DNA of 47,617 nt from Verrucomicrobiia bacterium (GTDB lineage Bacteria; Verrucomicrobiota; Verrucomicrobiia; Verrucomicrobiales; DEV007), in the NCBI GenBank assembly GCA_030427505.1, contig JAUICH010000036.1, positions 1 through 47,617 on the forward strand, in the 5' to 3' direction. The notes under the pieces were generated by a model. The model worked only from the letters and a program-made list of their open reading frames with translations. It was not told the DNA's origin and searched no databases. Position numbers and translations under genes: made by a program. Numbering within the stretch: the first letter of the stretch is position 1; every line of letters begins with the position of its first letter. This document shows, in pieces, positions 16,501-24,644 of this stretch.

Positions 16501-18079
16501 AGTCCACCCGCTGCACGGTCAGGTCCGACTCCAGGGCCAGCACGGCGGCGGTGGCGGCGCTTTCACCCAGGAGCATCCACACCGGCTCCATCCGCACGCT
16601 GCCAAAGGCGATGTGCGAGGCGGAAAGACAGCCCGGCACCAGCAGGTTCTCGCACTCGTCCGGCTTCGGCAAAATGGCGCCGTAGGGAATCTCATACGCG
16701 GATTTGCCGACCAGGAAGTTGCCTTCGTTCACCACCTCCCCCTGGCCGTTCACCAGGCGTTGCACGTGGTGGGAATCCACGCCGTAGGAGCCCATGCCGA
16801 TGCTGTCCACCTTCACCGGATGGCCGTAGCAGTCGTGCTCGGTCATCACGTAAAGGCCCACCATGCGGCGCGTTTCGCGGATGTAGAGTTGGTGGCTGAA
16901 GTGGCCGGTGTCTGGGTACTCGTCCTTCGGATAGCCATACTGCTTCATCTCCTCGCGCAGATTTTCCGGCACGCGGGGATCGCTGCTGAGGAACCAGAGC
17001 AGGCCCTTCGTGTAGTCCGCGTGATCTTTCCAGATGGCCTCCCGCGTGGCGTAGTCTCCCTCCGGGTAGTCCCAGTTCGCGCCGATGTAGTCCAGCGAGA
17101 ACGGACCGCCGTCGTTGATGTCGGTCTTCTGGTTCGGCATGGGGTCGATCTTCAGCAGGCCGCCGTCTTTCTGGTGCAGCCCCTTGATCTTTCCGGCGGG
17201 CGTCTGCTGTAACTGCCTGGCCAGCAGTTCGTAACGGCTGGCGTCGTAGCCCTCCGGTTCCGTGATGGGCAGGCGGTGCTCGGGGTCCGTGGTGAGACAG
17301 AGGCGAAAATTGTAGGCCTGAATCTTCGCGTCGCCCGAGCCGTAGGGGCCATAGCCGTCCGCGCTCTGGATGCCGGGCAGCAGGCCGCTGGCGGGATCGC
17401 CGGGCGTTTTGTAGGGATCGACTCCGGGGGCGAAGGTCACCTTGGGTTGCCGGTACTTGGTCATCGCCGGGTCCAGCACGCCGGCCAGTTCTTCGTGGTA
17501 CTGATCGGCGGGCTCGCGGCCCACATGGTAGCTCACGCCCGCCAGGGCCATCAGGTCGCCCTCGTAAGAGGCGTCGATGAACATGGCGCCCTTAAACACC
17601 TCCCCGGATTCGCAACGGATGGAGCGAATGCGGCCGCCCTCTTTCGTCACGCCGTCCTTCAGGTCCAGCCGCTGCCCGCGAAAGAGGCTTTCGCCGTCGA
17701 GCAGCCCCTCTTCTTTCAGCCAGGTTTCGAAAACGTCCGTGGCCACCTTCGGCTCGAACTTCCAGGCCAGGTCCTTTCCGTAGCGCTGACCCACCTTCTC
17801 GAAGAAAGTCCGCGACAGCCCGCCAATGGCTTCCTCCACCCCTTTGTCCGTCTGGCCCAGGCCGCCGGTCACCATGCCCCCAAGTTGCGGCTTCGGCGCC
17901 ACGATGGCGACGCGGACGCCGAGTCGCTTGGCCTGGATGCCGGCGATGAGGGCCGCCGGGGTGTCTCCGTAGATGACCACATCGGCCTCGTGCGTGGCGG
18001 GTTCGGCCCGGAGTGGGACGGCGCTGGAGCCCAGCAGGCAGGAAACCGCCAGGAACAGGGGGAATAGGAGGGTTTTCAT
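13562..18079 (-). CDS. Secreted FAD oxidoreductase-propeller-azurin fusion
   Basis: 1505-aa secreted protein. Signal peptide about 1-27. FAD_oxidored-type flavoprotein about 30-530, opening ADVVIYGDTPAALIAG with FIDASYEGDL further on. A region about 600-890 resembles the linker seen in PVC heme proteins (DUF6797-like: VGGVMRIQDKVLVKGIYAHLG). A sorbosone/glucose-dehydrogenase-like propeller spans about 910-1230 (GTAAVCTIMGDVWLVEG, GHDFNTDLQHDSAGNFYFSS), with a further beta-rich part to about 1335. The C-terminus is an azurin/auracyanin-like cupredoxin with complete type-1 copper ligands: His1418 (IPHNFVV), Cys1486 and His1491 (CTYPGH), Met1495. Cys-x4-His-x3-Met equals azurin spacing. The ATG at 18079 starts the signal; upstream frame to 18262 overlaps the divergent promoter. 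Flavin substrate oxidation with copper as electron exit is inferred. Confidence 0.9.
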   Translation of the reverse strand: MKTLLFPLFLAVSCLLGSSAVPLRAEPATHEADVVIYGDTPAALIAGIQAKRLGVRVAIVAPKPQLGGMVTGGLGQTDKGVEEAIGGLSRTFFEKVGQRYGKDLAWKFEPKVATDVFETWLKEEGLLDGESLFRGQRLDLKDGVTKEGGRIRSIRCESGEVFKGAMFIDASYEGDLMALAGVSYHVGREPADQYHEELAGVLDPAMTKYRQPKVTFAPGVDPYKTPGDPASGLLPGIQSADGYGPYGSGDAKIQAYNFRLCLTTDPEHRLPITEPEGYDASRYELLARQLQQTPAGKIKGLHQKDGGLLKIDPMPNQKTDINDGGPFSLDYIGANWDYPEGDYATREAIWKDHADYTKGLLWFLSSDPRVPENLREEMKQYGYPKDEYPDTGHFSHQLYIRETRRMVGLYVMTEHDCYGHPVKVDSIGMGSYGVDSHHVQRLVNGQGEVVNEGNFLVGKSAYEIPYGAILPKPDECENLLVPGCLSASHIAFGSVRMEPVWMLLGESAATAAVLALESDLTVQRVDYGVLREKLRDGGQRLKLRDLPAKMQPKALTDDAPLGKGENGQALLSFGDTSKGREGYTLANRPVNEFRLYDFYAREADYYRGKDDLPRLLSPFPGLEAGKFGHWGRYSQNDWVDDSWNQMEVGPVVGGVMRIQDKVLVKGIYAHLGEAGEFSAAFDPLTLSVSDAWSGGFIRFGDRRWGIVQGVEMEGTVQFDAALAPGWSVDGKWERKLNPEDFTYRGYFRAGKRAIFNYRVGDAEVLDALWTLPTASGAVLTRTLYATGTSQPYGKFFRLPKGGKTVVRKEDGVDCKEVTAPDGTLWLFALRGPAQWAEGPEDHLAFRLQADEEGTPIRLYAWKGAPEKAGAVRQAIAGDTLEQEPEAIVAPAAPLFPESIALKGELGTGEGAYVVDTIPVPLENPWHSMMFLSGHDFFSDGTAAVCTIMGDVWLVEGIDEDLDVVTWRRYATGLHQALGLAIVDDEVYVLGKDQITRLHDRNEDGEADFYETFCNRYESSAGGHDFNTDLQHDSAGNFYFSSSEGVWKVSPDGTKAEVIATGLRNPNGTGASPDGIVTTAPQEGTWTPTSFVAEVQPGDFYGMRKTPKKDIDPPLVYVPRGVDCSSGGQCFVTSDRWGPLQGQLLGLSFGYCSYYMILRDTAEGERSQGAVVPMPGEFLSGAHRARFNPADGQLYVTGSQGWGNYAQQDGSFQRVRYTGKKAYLPTGFEVHRNGLKIAFSQPLDAASVQDVKSYFCQQWNYLYSKGYGSPEFSARYPDEVGHDPVAVRSAHLLEDGRTVFVEIPDIIPVMQMQLNAALKAADGTAFTADLYPTILRLGEDFTAFPGYQATEEKKPDTLALRFTDDIPKFDASSVNKGVEKGRPIPIQAITGLRFDVTEFRVKAGERISLSLVNQDVIPHNFVVVTPGSLQKVGDTSTKMIADPTAADRDYVPDLPEVLYHIPVMNPSEAGVIHVNAPETPGRYPFLCTYPGHWQIMNGVMIVEAAE

Positions 18080-18206
18080 GACTGTCCCGCACGTTCCGGG
18101 AATGCGCCGGGGAATGCAACCCCGCGGAAACGGTCGCAATCGCGCCAGCACTGGCGCTTGCCAGCCTTTGCCGTCTGTAGCAGGCTGGGGGCGGATCCTC
18201 CCTGGA
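18080..18206. promoter_or_regulatory. Divergent intergenic region
   Basis: 127 bp separates the starts of the FAD/azurin fusion (minus) and the glycosidase (plus), so promoters for both must lie here or very near. The sequence is GC-rich and I found no convincing -35/-10 pair. A CGCCAGCACTGGCG palindrome lies at about 18141-18154 and could be an operator shared by both genes; that role is inference. Confidence 0.4.
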
Positions 18207-19751
18207 ATGAAAACCCTTCCCCTCGTTGTCCTGACGGCCGCGATGCTCGGCGCTTCAGTCACGCCTTCCGCCCTGGCCGCGGAACCTCAGCCCGGCCTGC
18301 GCCTGGAACAGGCGGGCACGGCGCGCGCTTACTTCACCTGGCACGGCCAGCCGCTGCTCTCCTTCGGCGGCATTTCGGACTTCCTCTTTTACGCCGGTCA
18401 GGACGCCTACGACTACAAACTCTGGGCGGACTGGGCGGCGGCGCACGGCATGAACCACGTGCGCGCCTACCCGCCCCTGAGCTGGAAACACATCGAGGCC
18501 TTCATCACCGAAAACGGCGGTTCGGTGGACAACGCCCTCTTTCCCTACGAAGAAACGGAGCCCGGCAGCCGCCAGTTCGACCTGACGAAGTTCAATGAAG
18601 CCTACTGGACCCGCTTTCGCGAGCAGTGCGAATACCTGGAGCAGAAGGGCATCATCATCCACCTCCTGATGTGGAACGGCTGGCAGCTCCGCGCCCCGGA
18701 CAGCAAGGGCGGCAACGCCAACGAGATCGACTGGCTGGGTCACTTCTTCAATCCGGACCACAACGTCAACGCCTTCACCGATTCCCTGGGCGGCGATTTG
18801 AAAAACCGCTACCGCATTTACGAATCCGTGGCGGACGGAAACGCGGAACTGGCCGCCGCCACCACCGCCTGGTTCGAGAAGCTGGCCGAGGTCACCTCCG
18901 GCCTGGGCAATGTCTACTTCGATCTGGTCCACGAAATGGCGGAGCACCAGGGCGACTGGGGAAAGGCGCAGCAATGGATCGAGCACATGGCCAAGGCATC
19001 AGAATCCCGCTGGGATGCCCTGAACCCGGACGATCCCTTCCTCATCGGCATGGACACCGGCGGCCTGAACGATGCCCAGCGCGACTGGGTCTTCACCCGG
19101 CCGTACTTTGACCTCCTCATCTATGGCAAAGCCCACACCGTGCCCAACGCGGTGAACTGGCGGAAGAAATACCAGAAGCCCTACATCCCCCAGGAGAGCT
19201 GGGACGACGACGGCAAAAAATACCGCCTCATCTACGCGGCGGACCGCGTCCCCATCCGCAAATACATGTGGAAATTCATGATGGCAAAGTGCCAGCAGAT
19301 GGACCTCTACATGAAGCCGCTGGGCCGGACGGGAGACGAAAAACTCACCCGGCATCCGCACAACTACGACCCCAACGGCCAGAACCCGTTCGAGGACGAC
19401 GCCGTGCAACTGCGGGCGTTCTGGGACCGCCTGAGCGACTACCCGAATCTGTGGTTTGGCGGGAAGATGGATGGAAAGATCCCGCCCCATCACTACCTCC
19501 TTTCCTCCCCTAGCGAAGCCGTCTTCTACTTCTCCTCCGCCACCGGAGAAGAGAAAGTCAGCTTTCCGCCGCGGCAGATCAAAGTCTCGTCCCTGGCCTT
19601 GAAAGACGGGGAATACACCGCTACGGCTTTCAGTCCCGAGAAAGGGCCCCTGGTCAAAGCCATCGTCAAGGTGTCCGGAGGCCAGTTGAACATGAATCTG
19701 CCAGCCTTCGTGGACGACCTGGCGGTCCATGTTCAGGCCATTGGAAATTAG
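18207..19751 (+). CDS. Secreted clan GH-A-like glycoside hydrolase
   Basis: 514-aa exported enzyme. The signal peptide ends near SALAAEPQ. A TIM-barrel-like domain follows (about 30-410): YFTWHGQPLLSFGG, then HGMNHVRAYPPLSWK. Glu243 in YFDLVHEMAEHQGD sits at the usual acid/base position after strand 4. Glu330 in KPYIPQESWDD sits at the usual nucleophile position on strand 7. The C-terminal 85 aa form a beta-sandwich like the collagen-binding-type domain found behind DUF4038/GH140-like barrels. Exact GH family unresolved. ATG at 18207 is directly before the signal; the frame to 17973 shadows the divergent gene. The SGNH gene follows after 33 bp, suggesting co-transcription through to the cytochrome-bearing dehydrogenase. 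Confidence 0.85.
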   Translation: MKTLPLVVLTAAMLGASVTPSALAAEPQPGLRLEQAGTARAYFTWHGQPLLSFGGISDFLFYAGQDAYDYKLWADWAAAHGMNHVRAYPPLSWKHIEAFITENGGSVDNALFPYEETEPGSRQFDLTKFNEAYWTRFREQCEYLEQKGIIIHLLMWNGWQLRAPDSKGGNANEIDWLGHFFNPDHNVNAFTDSLGGDLKNRYRIYESVADGNAELAAATTAWFEKLAEVTSGLGNVYFDLVHEMAEHQGDWGKAQQWIEHMAKASESRWDALNPDDPFLIGMDTGGLNDAQRDWVFTRPYFDLLIYGKAHTVPNAVNWRKKYQKPYIPQESWDDDGKKYRLIYAADRVPIRKYMWKFMMAKCQQMDLYMKPLGRTGDEKLTRHPHNYDPNGQNPFEDDAVQLRAFWDRLSDYPNLWFGGKMDGKIPPHHYLLSSPSEAVFYFSSATGEEKVSFPPRQIKVSSLALKDGEYTATAFSPEKGPLVKAIVKVSGGQLNMNLPAFVDDLAVHVQAIGN

Positions 19752-19784
19752 AACCTCCAGCAAACGCGCTAAATACCGAACCTC

Positions 19785-20819
19785 GTGAAATTTTCTCTCT
19801 TAGCTACTCTCGTCATGCTGCCGGCGGCCTTCGGCCTCCAGACCCTCCGGGCCGAAAGCACCACCCCGGAAGAAGATCGCGACGCCCTGGCCCGGTGCTT
19901 CAAACCCGCGCCGCCAGAGACCCCGCCCTTCAGCGGAACTTTCTCCGTCCGGCCAAACGAAACCCTGACTCTCATTGGCGGCGCCAGCGTGCATGAAATG
20001 CAGCGCTACGGCTTCTTCGAAACCTTACTCCAACTGGCCTTCCCCGGGCAAAACCTGAAGGTGCGGAACATCGCCTGGCCCGCGGACACCGTCTTTCGCC
20101 AGCAGCGGCCCCTTTACTTTTACACCCCCAAAGGAGACACCAAACAAGGCAGCGTGCCGGACCAGCGCGAAAAGATCGAAGCCGGTATCCTGGTGATGCA
20201 GTTCGGTAAACTGGAATCCCTGGAGAGCGAAGCCGGCCTGCCCGCCTTCAAAGACGCCTACGCCGCGTTGATCGATCAACTCAAGCCGCTCACTCCCCGG
20301 ATCGTCCTGGCCTCTCCCACGCCTTTCTTCAATACCTGGCCCATCGAAGAAGTCTACGCCGCCCGGAACACGACTCTGGAGGCCTACGTCAAAGCCATCG
20401 AAAGCCTGGCCAAAGAGAAGGGTCTCCTCTACGTGGACGTGTTTCACGCCATCGATCCCGCCCTGGCGCCGCTCAGCCGGGACGGCGTGCAGTTGACCGA
20501 AGCCGGGCAGCGCCAGACGGCGGAGGCCCTGGCCAAAGGTCTGGGGGTACCCACGGACTCGGAGAAATCCGGCCCCCTTCTGGACAGCGCCCAGGCGGGC
20601 GACGTCCGCCACTGGGTCATTAGAAAGAACTCCCTCTGGCACCAGTACTACCAGCCCACCAACTGGGCCTTCCTTTTCGGCGACCGCCAGCACGTGCCCA
20701 GCAGCCGCGACCACATCGACACGGACCGGCGCTGGTTCGTGGAGGAAGTCTCCGAGCTACCCGGAATGATAGGCCAGGCGGAGGAGGAAGTGCATAAACG
20801 GTCGCTCTCCGGAAACTAG
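19785..20819 (+). CDS. Exported SGNH-fold protein with degenerate catalytic blocks
   Basis: 344-aa protein with GTG start and signal peptide (cut near LRAEST). The fold matches the SGNH protein usually paired with PVC heme-binding dehydrogenases: ETLTLIGGASVHEMQRYG (block I, Ser68), NIAWPADTV (block II), MQFGKLES (block III), SRDGVQLTEAG (block V), and the C-terminal HWVIRKNSLWHQYY...GDRQHVPSSRDH. The family's usual residues are changed: GxN becomes GAS before the helix, block II Gly is Ala100, the FGxNE Asn is Leu143, and the DGxH His is Gln236. It is probably non-hydrolytic or altered in activity, perhaps a binding subunit. It sits 73 bp before the large dehydrogenase and shares its strand. 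Confidence 0.85.
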   Translation: MKFSLLATLVMLPAAFGLQTLRAESTTPEEDRDALARCFKPAPPETPPFSGTFSVRPNETLTLIGGASVHEMQRYGFFETLLQLAFPGQNLKVRNIAWPADTVFRQQRPLYFYTPKGDTKQGSVPDQREKIEAGILVMQFGKLESLESEAGLPAFKDAYAALIDQLKPLTPRIVLASPTPFFNTWPIEEVYAARNTTLEAYVKAIESLAKEKGLLYVDVFHAIDPALAPLSRDGVQLTEAGQRQTAEALAKGLGVPTDSEKSGPLLDSAQAGDVRHWVIRKNSLWHQYYQPTNWAFLFGDRQHVPSSRDHIDTDRRWFVEEVSELPGMIGQAEEEVHKRSLSGN

Positions 20820-20892
20820 CCTCTTTCCACCTCACCTGGCAGCCGCCCTCTCTACCCCTTCCCTCCCCATTTCAAAACCTTTTCTTTCCCGC

Positions 20893-23800
20893 ATGTCCAT
20901 GTCTCCTTTCCCACAAATCCGGCTGAAAAATCTCTCTCCGCTACTGGCATTGTCAGGGCTGATGGCTCTGAGTTTTGGGCTCCCAAGGATCGCCAGCGCT
21001 CAGTCCGTATCCGCCTCCGTGTCCGATCCTTCGCCAGCGGCGGAGCAGGCCACCTTTACGCTTCACGAAGACTTCGAAGCCAATCTCTTCGCGGACGAGT
21101 CAATGGGCATCGCCAATCCCATCGCCATCCAGTGGGACGAACACGGGCGGCTCTGGACGCTCTGCACGCTGGCCTACGCGCAGTTGGAGCCGGGCCAGGT
21201 GCCGGATGACAAGCTCTACATCCTTTCGGATGAAGACGGCGACGGCAAGGCGGACCGCTCCGCCGTGTTCGCCAGCGGCCTGAACATGCCCACCGGCTTC
21301 GCCCTGGGCGATGGCGTGGCCTGGGGGGCGAAAGGCACGGTGGTCTATCTCGCGGAAGGCCCGGACCTGGTGCTCCTCTTAGACAACGACGGCGACGGCC
21401 AGTCGGACGAACGGCGCGTCCTGCTCACCGGTTTCGGCACGGGCGACACGCACCAGGACATCAGCAACTTCACCTTCGGACCCAGCGGGCGGCTCTACTT
21501 TTCCCAGGGCCTGCACACCCTGTCCCGCGTGGAAACGCCCTGGGGCATCGTCCGCGGAGACACGGCGGGCTTCTGGCGTTTCGATCCCTGGCGCCTGAAG
21601 CTGGAGCCCTTCTGCTTCCCCTCCCTGGCTTCCCAGAACCCCTGCGGCATCGCTTTCGACCGCTGGGGCGCGCTCTTTGTGAAGAGCAACAACCTGGAAG
21701 TCGGCTACGTCACCCCCGGCCTGGTCCCCCCCGATCACCCTAACAATCTCATGGCGCTGGCGAACATCGGCGTTACGCCCGGCAAAAGCATGGCGGGCGA
21801 GGTCGTGGAGTCTGCCCACCTGCCGGACTGGCTGCAACAGCACATCCTGATCGCGGGCTATTACTCCCACCGCGTCACCGCCTTCCCCCTGCTCGAAGAC
21901 GGCGCTGGCTTTCAGAAAGTAGAGCCCGTGCAAATCCTCGCCGCCACGCACGAAAGCTTCCGCCCCGTGGACATCCGCACCGGACCGGACGGCGCCATTT
22001 ACGTGGCGGACTGGTTCAACCCCATCATCGGACACTACCAGGCCTCCCTGCGGCACCCGGACCGGGATAAGGAGCACGGCCGCATCTGGCGCATCACCGC
22101 CAAGGGCCGCGCCCTGAATCCGGCGCCGGATCTTTCCGGGGGGAACTTGATCGAACTTCTGGCGTCGCCGGACGGCTGGACCCGTTCCCAGGCGAAGCGC
22201 CTCCTCGCTCACCGCATGAGGAACGGCGAGGCTCTCGTGGAGTCGGTCCGAAAATGGATCGCGGCCCTGGACGAAAACGAGGAAGCGAACGCGCTGCCTC
22301 TGTTTGAAGCGGTGTCTCTGTTAGGATTGAAGATCGATACGAAGTCTCTGAACAAACTGATCGGTTGCCCTCAACCGCTGGCCCGGGCCTATGCCGGACG
22401 GATCATCGGCATGAACCCGGACGCCATCGACCGTCCCCTGGACAAGCTGGCCTACCTGGTGCGGGACGAACATCCCCGCGTGCGGCTGGAAGCCGTGATC
22501 GCCTGTTCGTATTTCCAGGACCCCGAAGCGCTGAAGATCGCCCTCCGCGCCCTGGACTCGCCGATGGACAAATACATCGACTACTCCCTGAGCCAGGCGG
22601 TGTATGCCCTCGCGGACATCTGGGTGCCCGCCATGCAGTCAGGCACGCTGGAACTGACCATTCCCAGCCACCTCGCCTACACCCTGGAAACCTACGGCGG
22701 CGCGGCGGCCGCTGAAATGGCCCGGAAGACCTTAAAGAAACCGGATCTGCCCGAGGAAACCCGCGACAGCCTGGGGGTGGTCCTGGCCAAAGTGGGTGAC
22801 GCGGACGACCTGCGCGGTTTGCTGGTGGATTCCTCTCACCAAAACACCACGATCCTGCGCGCCCTGAGCGAGACCTGGCAAACCCGCAAGCTGAAGCCCA
22901 AAGGCCCGCTACCCCCTGAACTGACCAAGCTGCTCGACGGGGACAATACGGAGGTCCGCGCCGCCGCCATCGAGCTGGCGGGACTCTGGGACTTGAAACC
23001 GCTCCAGGACCGCATCCAAAAACTGGCCCTGGAAGGCGCCCCCACGCCCGCCGAACGCACCGCCGCCCTGCTTAGCTTTGCCCGCCTCGCTGGCAAGGAC
23101 GCCATCCCCCCGCTGCAAACCGTGGGCCGCGAAGCCGCGGACCCCGCCATCCAGAGCGCGGCGGTGGAGGCCGTCGCCCTGATCGACCTGCCAGCAGCCG
23201 CATCCCTCGCGGCGGAGGGCCTCGCCAAGGTGGAGTCGCCGGAAGCCGCTTCTCAGCTCCTGCTTCCCTTCCTCAGCCGGAAAGATGGGTATTCCGCGTT
23301 GGTGCCCGCTCTGAAAAAGGCGGATCTTTCCGCTGAAGCCGCTCAACACATCCACGCCGCCATTACCAGCGCGGGCCGGGCGAACGTCAGCCTGACGGAA
23401 GTGTTGAACGTGGCCATGGGCTTGCAGAACAGCGTTCAGGAATACAGCGCCGAGTTCGTCGCCACGCTCGCGGAGGAAGTCCGCCAGTCGGGCGACGCCG
23501 CGGCGGGGAAGGAAATCTTCAACCTGCCCCAGGTCACCTGCGTGGCCTGTCACCAGGTGGGCGGCGTGGGCGGCATCCTCGGCCCGCCGCTGGACGCCGT
23601 CGGCGCGGGTCTGCCCCTGGACCTCATCATCGAGTCCGTCCTCTGGCCGCAGCGCCAGTTGAAGGAAGGCTACTTTACCGTCAGCATCACGACCGAGGAT
23701 GGGAGGGTCTTTTCCGGCTATGAAGACCACGTGGCGGACGGCGCCCTCTTCCTGCGCGACAGCGCCACCATGCAGGTGAAGCCCATCCCGAAAGCCGAGA

Positions 23801-23913
23801 TCGCGGACCGCCAGGAAGTCGGCTCCCTCATGCCCTCCGGCCTGACCGCCAGCCTCAGCCGCGAACAACTGCGCGACCTCATCCGCTACCTTTGGGAACG
23901 GAAAGGAAACTGA
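20893..23913 (+). CDS. PVC-type membrane-bound dehydrogenase with HEAT repeats and heme c
   Basis: 1006-aa exported protein. After a signal segment (about 15-38) comes a sorbosone-dehydrogenase-like propeller (about 55-420: IAIQWDEHGRLWTL, DEDGDGKADRSAVFA, GPDGAIYVADWFNPIIGHYQ), as in the TIGR02604-type N-terminus. HEAT-like alpha repeats span about 420-860. A C-terminal mono-heme domain (TIGR02603-type) carries CVACH at 883-887 and the likely axial Met near SLMPSGL. Its role is probably sugar oxidation outside the cytoplasm with electron transfer through heme; the propeller cofactor is unknown. The start has MSM alternatives 6 bp apart. It pairs with the SGNH-fold gene upstream. Confidence 0.92.
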   Translation: MSMSPFPQIRLKNLSPLLALSGLMALSFGLPRIASAQSVSASVSDPSPAAEQATFTLHEDFEANLFADESMGIANPIAIQWDEHGRLWTLCTLAYAQLEPGQVPDDKLYILSDEDGDGKADRSAVFASGLNMPTGFALGDGVAWGAKGTVVYLAEGPDLVLLLDNDGDGQSDERRVLLTGFGTGDTHQDISNFTFGPSGRLYFSQGLHTLSRVETPWGIVRGDTAGFWRFDPWRLKLEPFCFPSLASQNPCGIAFDRWGALFVKSNNLEVGYVTPGLVPPDHPNNLMALANIGVTPGKSMAGEVVESAHLPDWLQQHILIAGYYSHRVTAFPLLEDGAGFQKVEPVQILAATHESFRPVDIRTGPDGAIYVADWFNPIIGHYQASLRHPDRDKEHGRIWRITAKGRALNPAPDLSGGNLIELLASPDGWTRSQAKRLLAHRMRNGEALVESVRKWIAALDENEEANALPLFEAVSLLGLKIDTKSLNKLIGCPQPLARAYAGRIIGMNPDAIDRPLDKLAYLVRDEHPRVRLEAVIACSYFQDPEALKIALRALDSPMDKYIDYSLSQAVYALADIWVPAMQSGTLELTIPSHLAYTLETYGGAAAAEMARKTLKKPDLPEETRDSLGVVLAKVGDADDLRGLLVDSSHQNTTILRALSETWQTRKLKPKGPLPPELTKLLDGDNTEVRAAAIELAGLWDLKPLQDRIQKLALEGAPTPAERTAALLSFARLAGKDAIPPLQTVGREAADPAIQSAAVEAVALIDLPAAASLAAEGLAKVESPEAASQLLLPFLSRKDGYSALVPALKKADLSAEAAQHIHAAITSAGRANVSLTEVLNVAMGLQNSVQEYSAEFVATLAEEVRQSGDAAAGKEIFNLPQVTCVACHQVGGVGGILGPPLDAVGAGLPLDLIIESVLWPQRQLKEGYFTVSITTEDGRVFSGYEDHVADGALFLRDSATMQVKPIPKAEIADRQEVGSLMPSGLTASLSREQLRDLIRYLWERKGN

Positions 23914-24043
23914 GCGGAGAGTTGCTTCGCCTCCAGCCCGTCTCCCGGACTCCATTCCCGCGTTTGCGGGATTGCGTGATGGACCACGTAATCCTTACTC
24001 TCTGCATGGAGGGACGAAACACCCGCGTTCGGTTCCGCTAGAG

Positions 24044-24156
24044 CATCTTAATTTAGGTTGTGGCCACTCGTTCCCAAACTTGCCCCGGACTACCGCCACC
24101 TCCCTGGCGGCAACGGACCACATCTTGCGGCTACAGTTTTTCGAAAACCGCTCTAA
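24044..24156 (+). repeat. 113-bp direct repeat, copy 1
   Basis: Matches 24507-24619 over 113 bp without gaps, with about six substitutions. It begins CATCTTAATTTAGGTTGTGG and ends CCGCTCTAA. It contains a perfect hairpin CCGCCA (24093-24098) / TGGCGG (24105-24110). Confidence 0.9.
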
Positions 24157-24230
24157 GCGAGCGAAGATCCAAGAAATGAGCTTTACCTTCTGCTTCCCAT
24201 TTTCCGGTAGGCTATTGAAGGAGGCGCAGC

Positions 24231-24264
24231 CTCTTTGGACTGCGGCGATTCTTCGCCGCTTTCG
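24231..24264. repeat. Palindromic unit, left arm
   Basis: 34-bp unit that matches the reverse complement of 24382-24415 at 32 of 34 positions. It contains its own hairpin GCGGCGA-TTCT-TCGCCGC. The two differences from the partner fall at paired stem positions, so the hairpin is preserved in both. Confidence 0.85.
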
Positions 24265-24381
24265 CCGCTCAGGCATGGCCGGATCTGTTATTAGCTTCGT
24301 TTTCAGGATCACCAGGTCCGGCGACTCAGAAACCAAGGGGACCGCGGCAGCGTATTCGTTTCCCGCACCCGTGTCCCGTAA

Positions 24382-24415
24382 CGAAAGCGCCGAAGAATCG
24401 GCGCAGTCCAAAGAG
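24382..24415. repeat. Palindromic unit, right arm
   Basis: Inverted partner of 24231-24264, 117 bp away. Its internal hairpin is GCGCCGA-AGAA-TCGGCGC. Compared with the left arm, one stem pair is swapped from G-C to C-G. Confidence 0.85.
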
Positions 24416-24506
24416 CTTCGCTCCCTGGGTAGCTGGGCGCATGAGTTCGCTTATAAGAGATACACGCTTTTGGCCTCGCCGGGCACGGCTCTGGTTGGCA
24501 CTAGGC

Positions 24507-24619
24507 CATTTTAATTGAGGTTGTGGCCACTCATCCCCAAACTTGCCCCGGACTACCGCCACCTCCCTGGCGGCAACGGACCAGATCTTGCGGCTACAGT
24601 TTTTCGGAAACCGCTCTAA
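24507..24619 (+). repeat. 113-bp direct repeat, copy 2
   Basis: Second copy of 24044-24156, offset by exactly 463 bp. It ends 25 bp before the ATG at 24645, so it makes up nearly the whole leader of the glycosidase gene. The CCGCCA/TGGCGG hairpin is kept (24556-24573). Confidence 0.9.
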
Positions 24620-24644
24620 AATACCCTCTGCCCGCGAAACCCGG

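Larger units (their letters stand above)
23914..24644. other. 731-bp gene-free repeat island
   Basis: No believable gene lies between the dehydrogenase and the five-bladed-propeller glycosidase. The short open frames here run through repeats. Contents in order: hairpin CCCGC/GCGGG (23957-23970), repeat copy 1 (24044-24156), a long-range inverted repeat pair (24231-24264 and 24382-24415), and repeat copy 2 (24507-24619), which forms most of the leader of the next gene. Details are in separate entries. Confidence 0.75.

Noticed and set aside
23972-24562. Short frames in the repeat island (180, 138 and 78 aa)
   Set aside because: They run through the repeats and hairpins, which explains the related peptide segments between frames; no domain or start signal.
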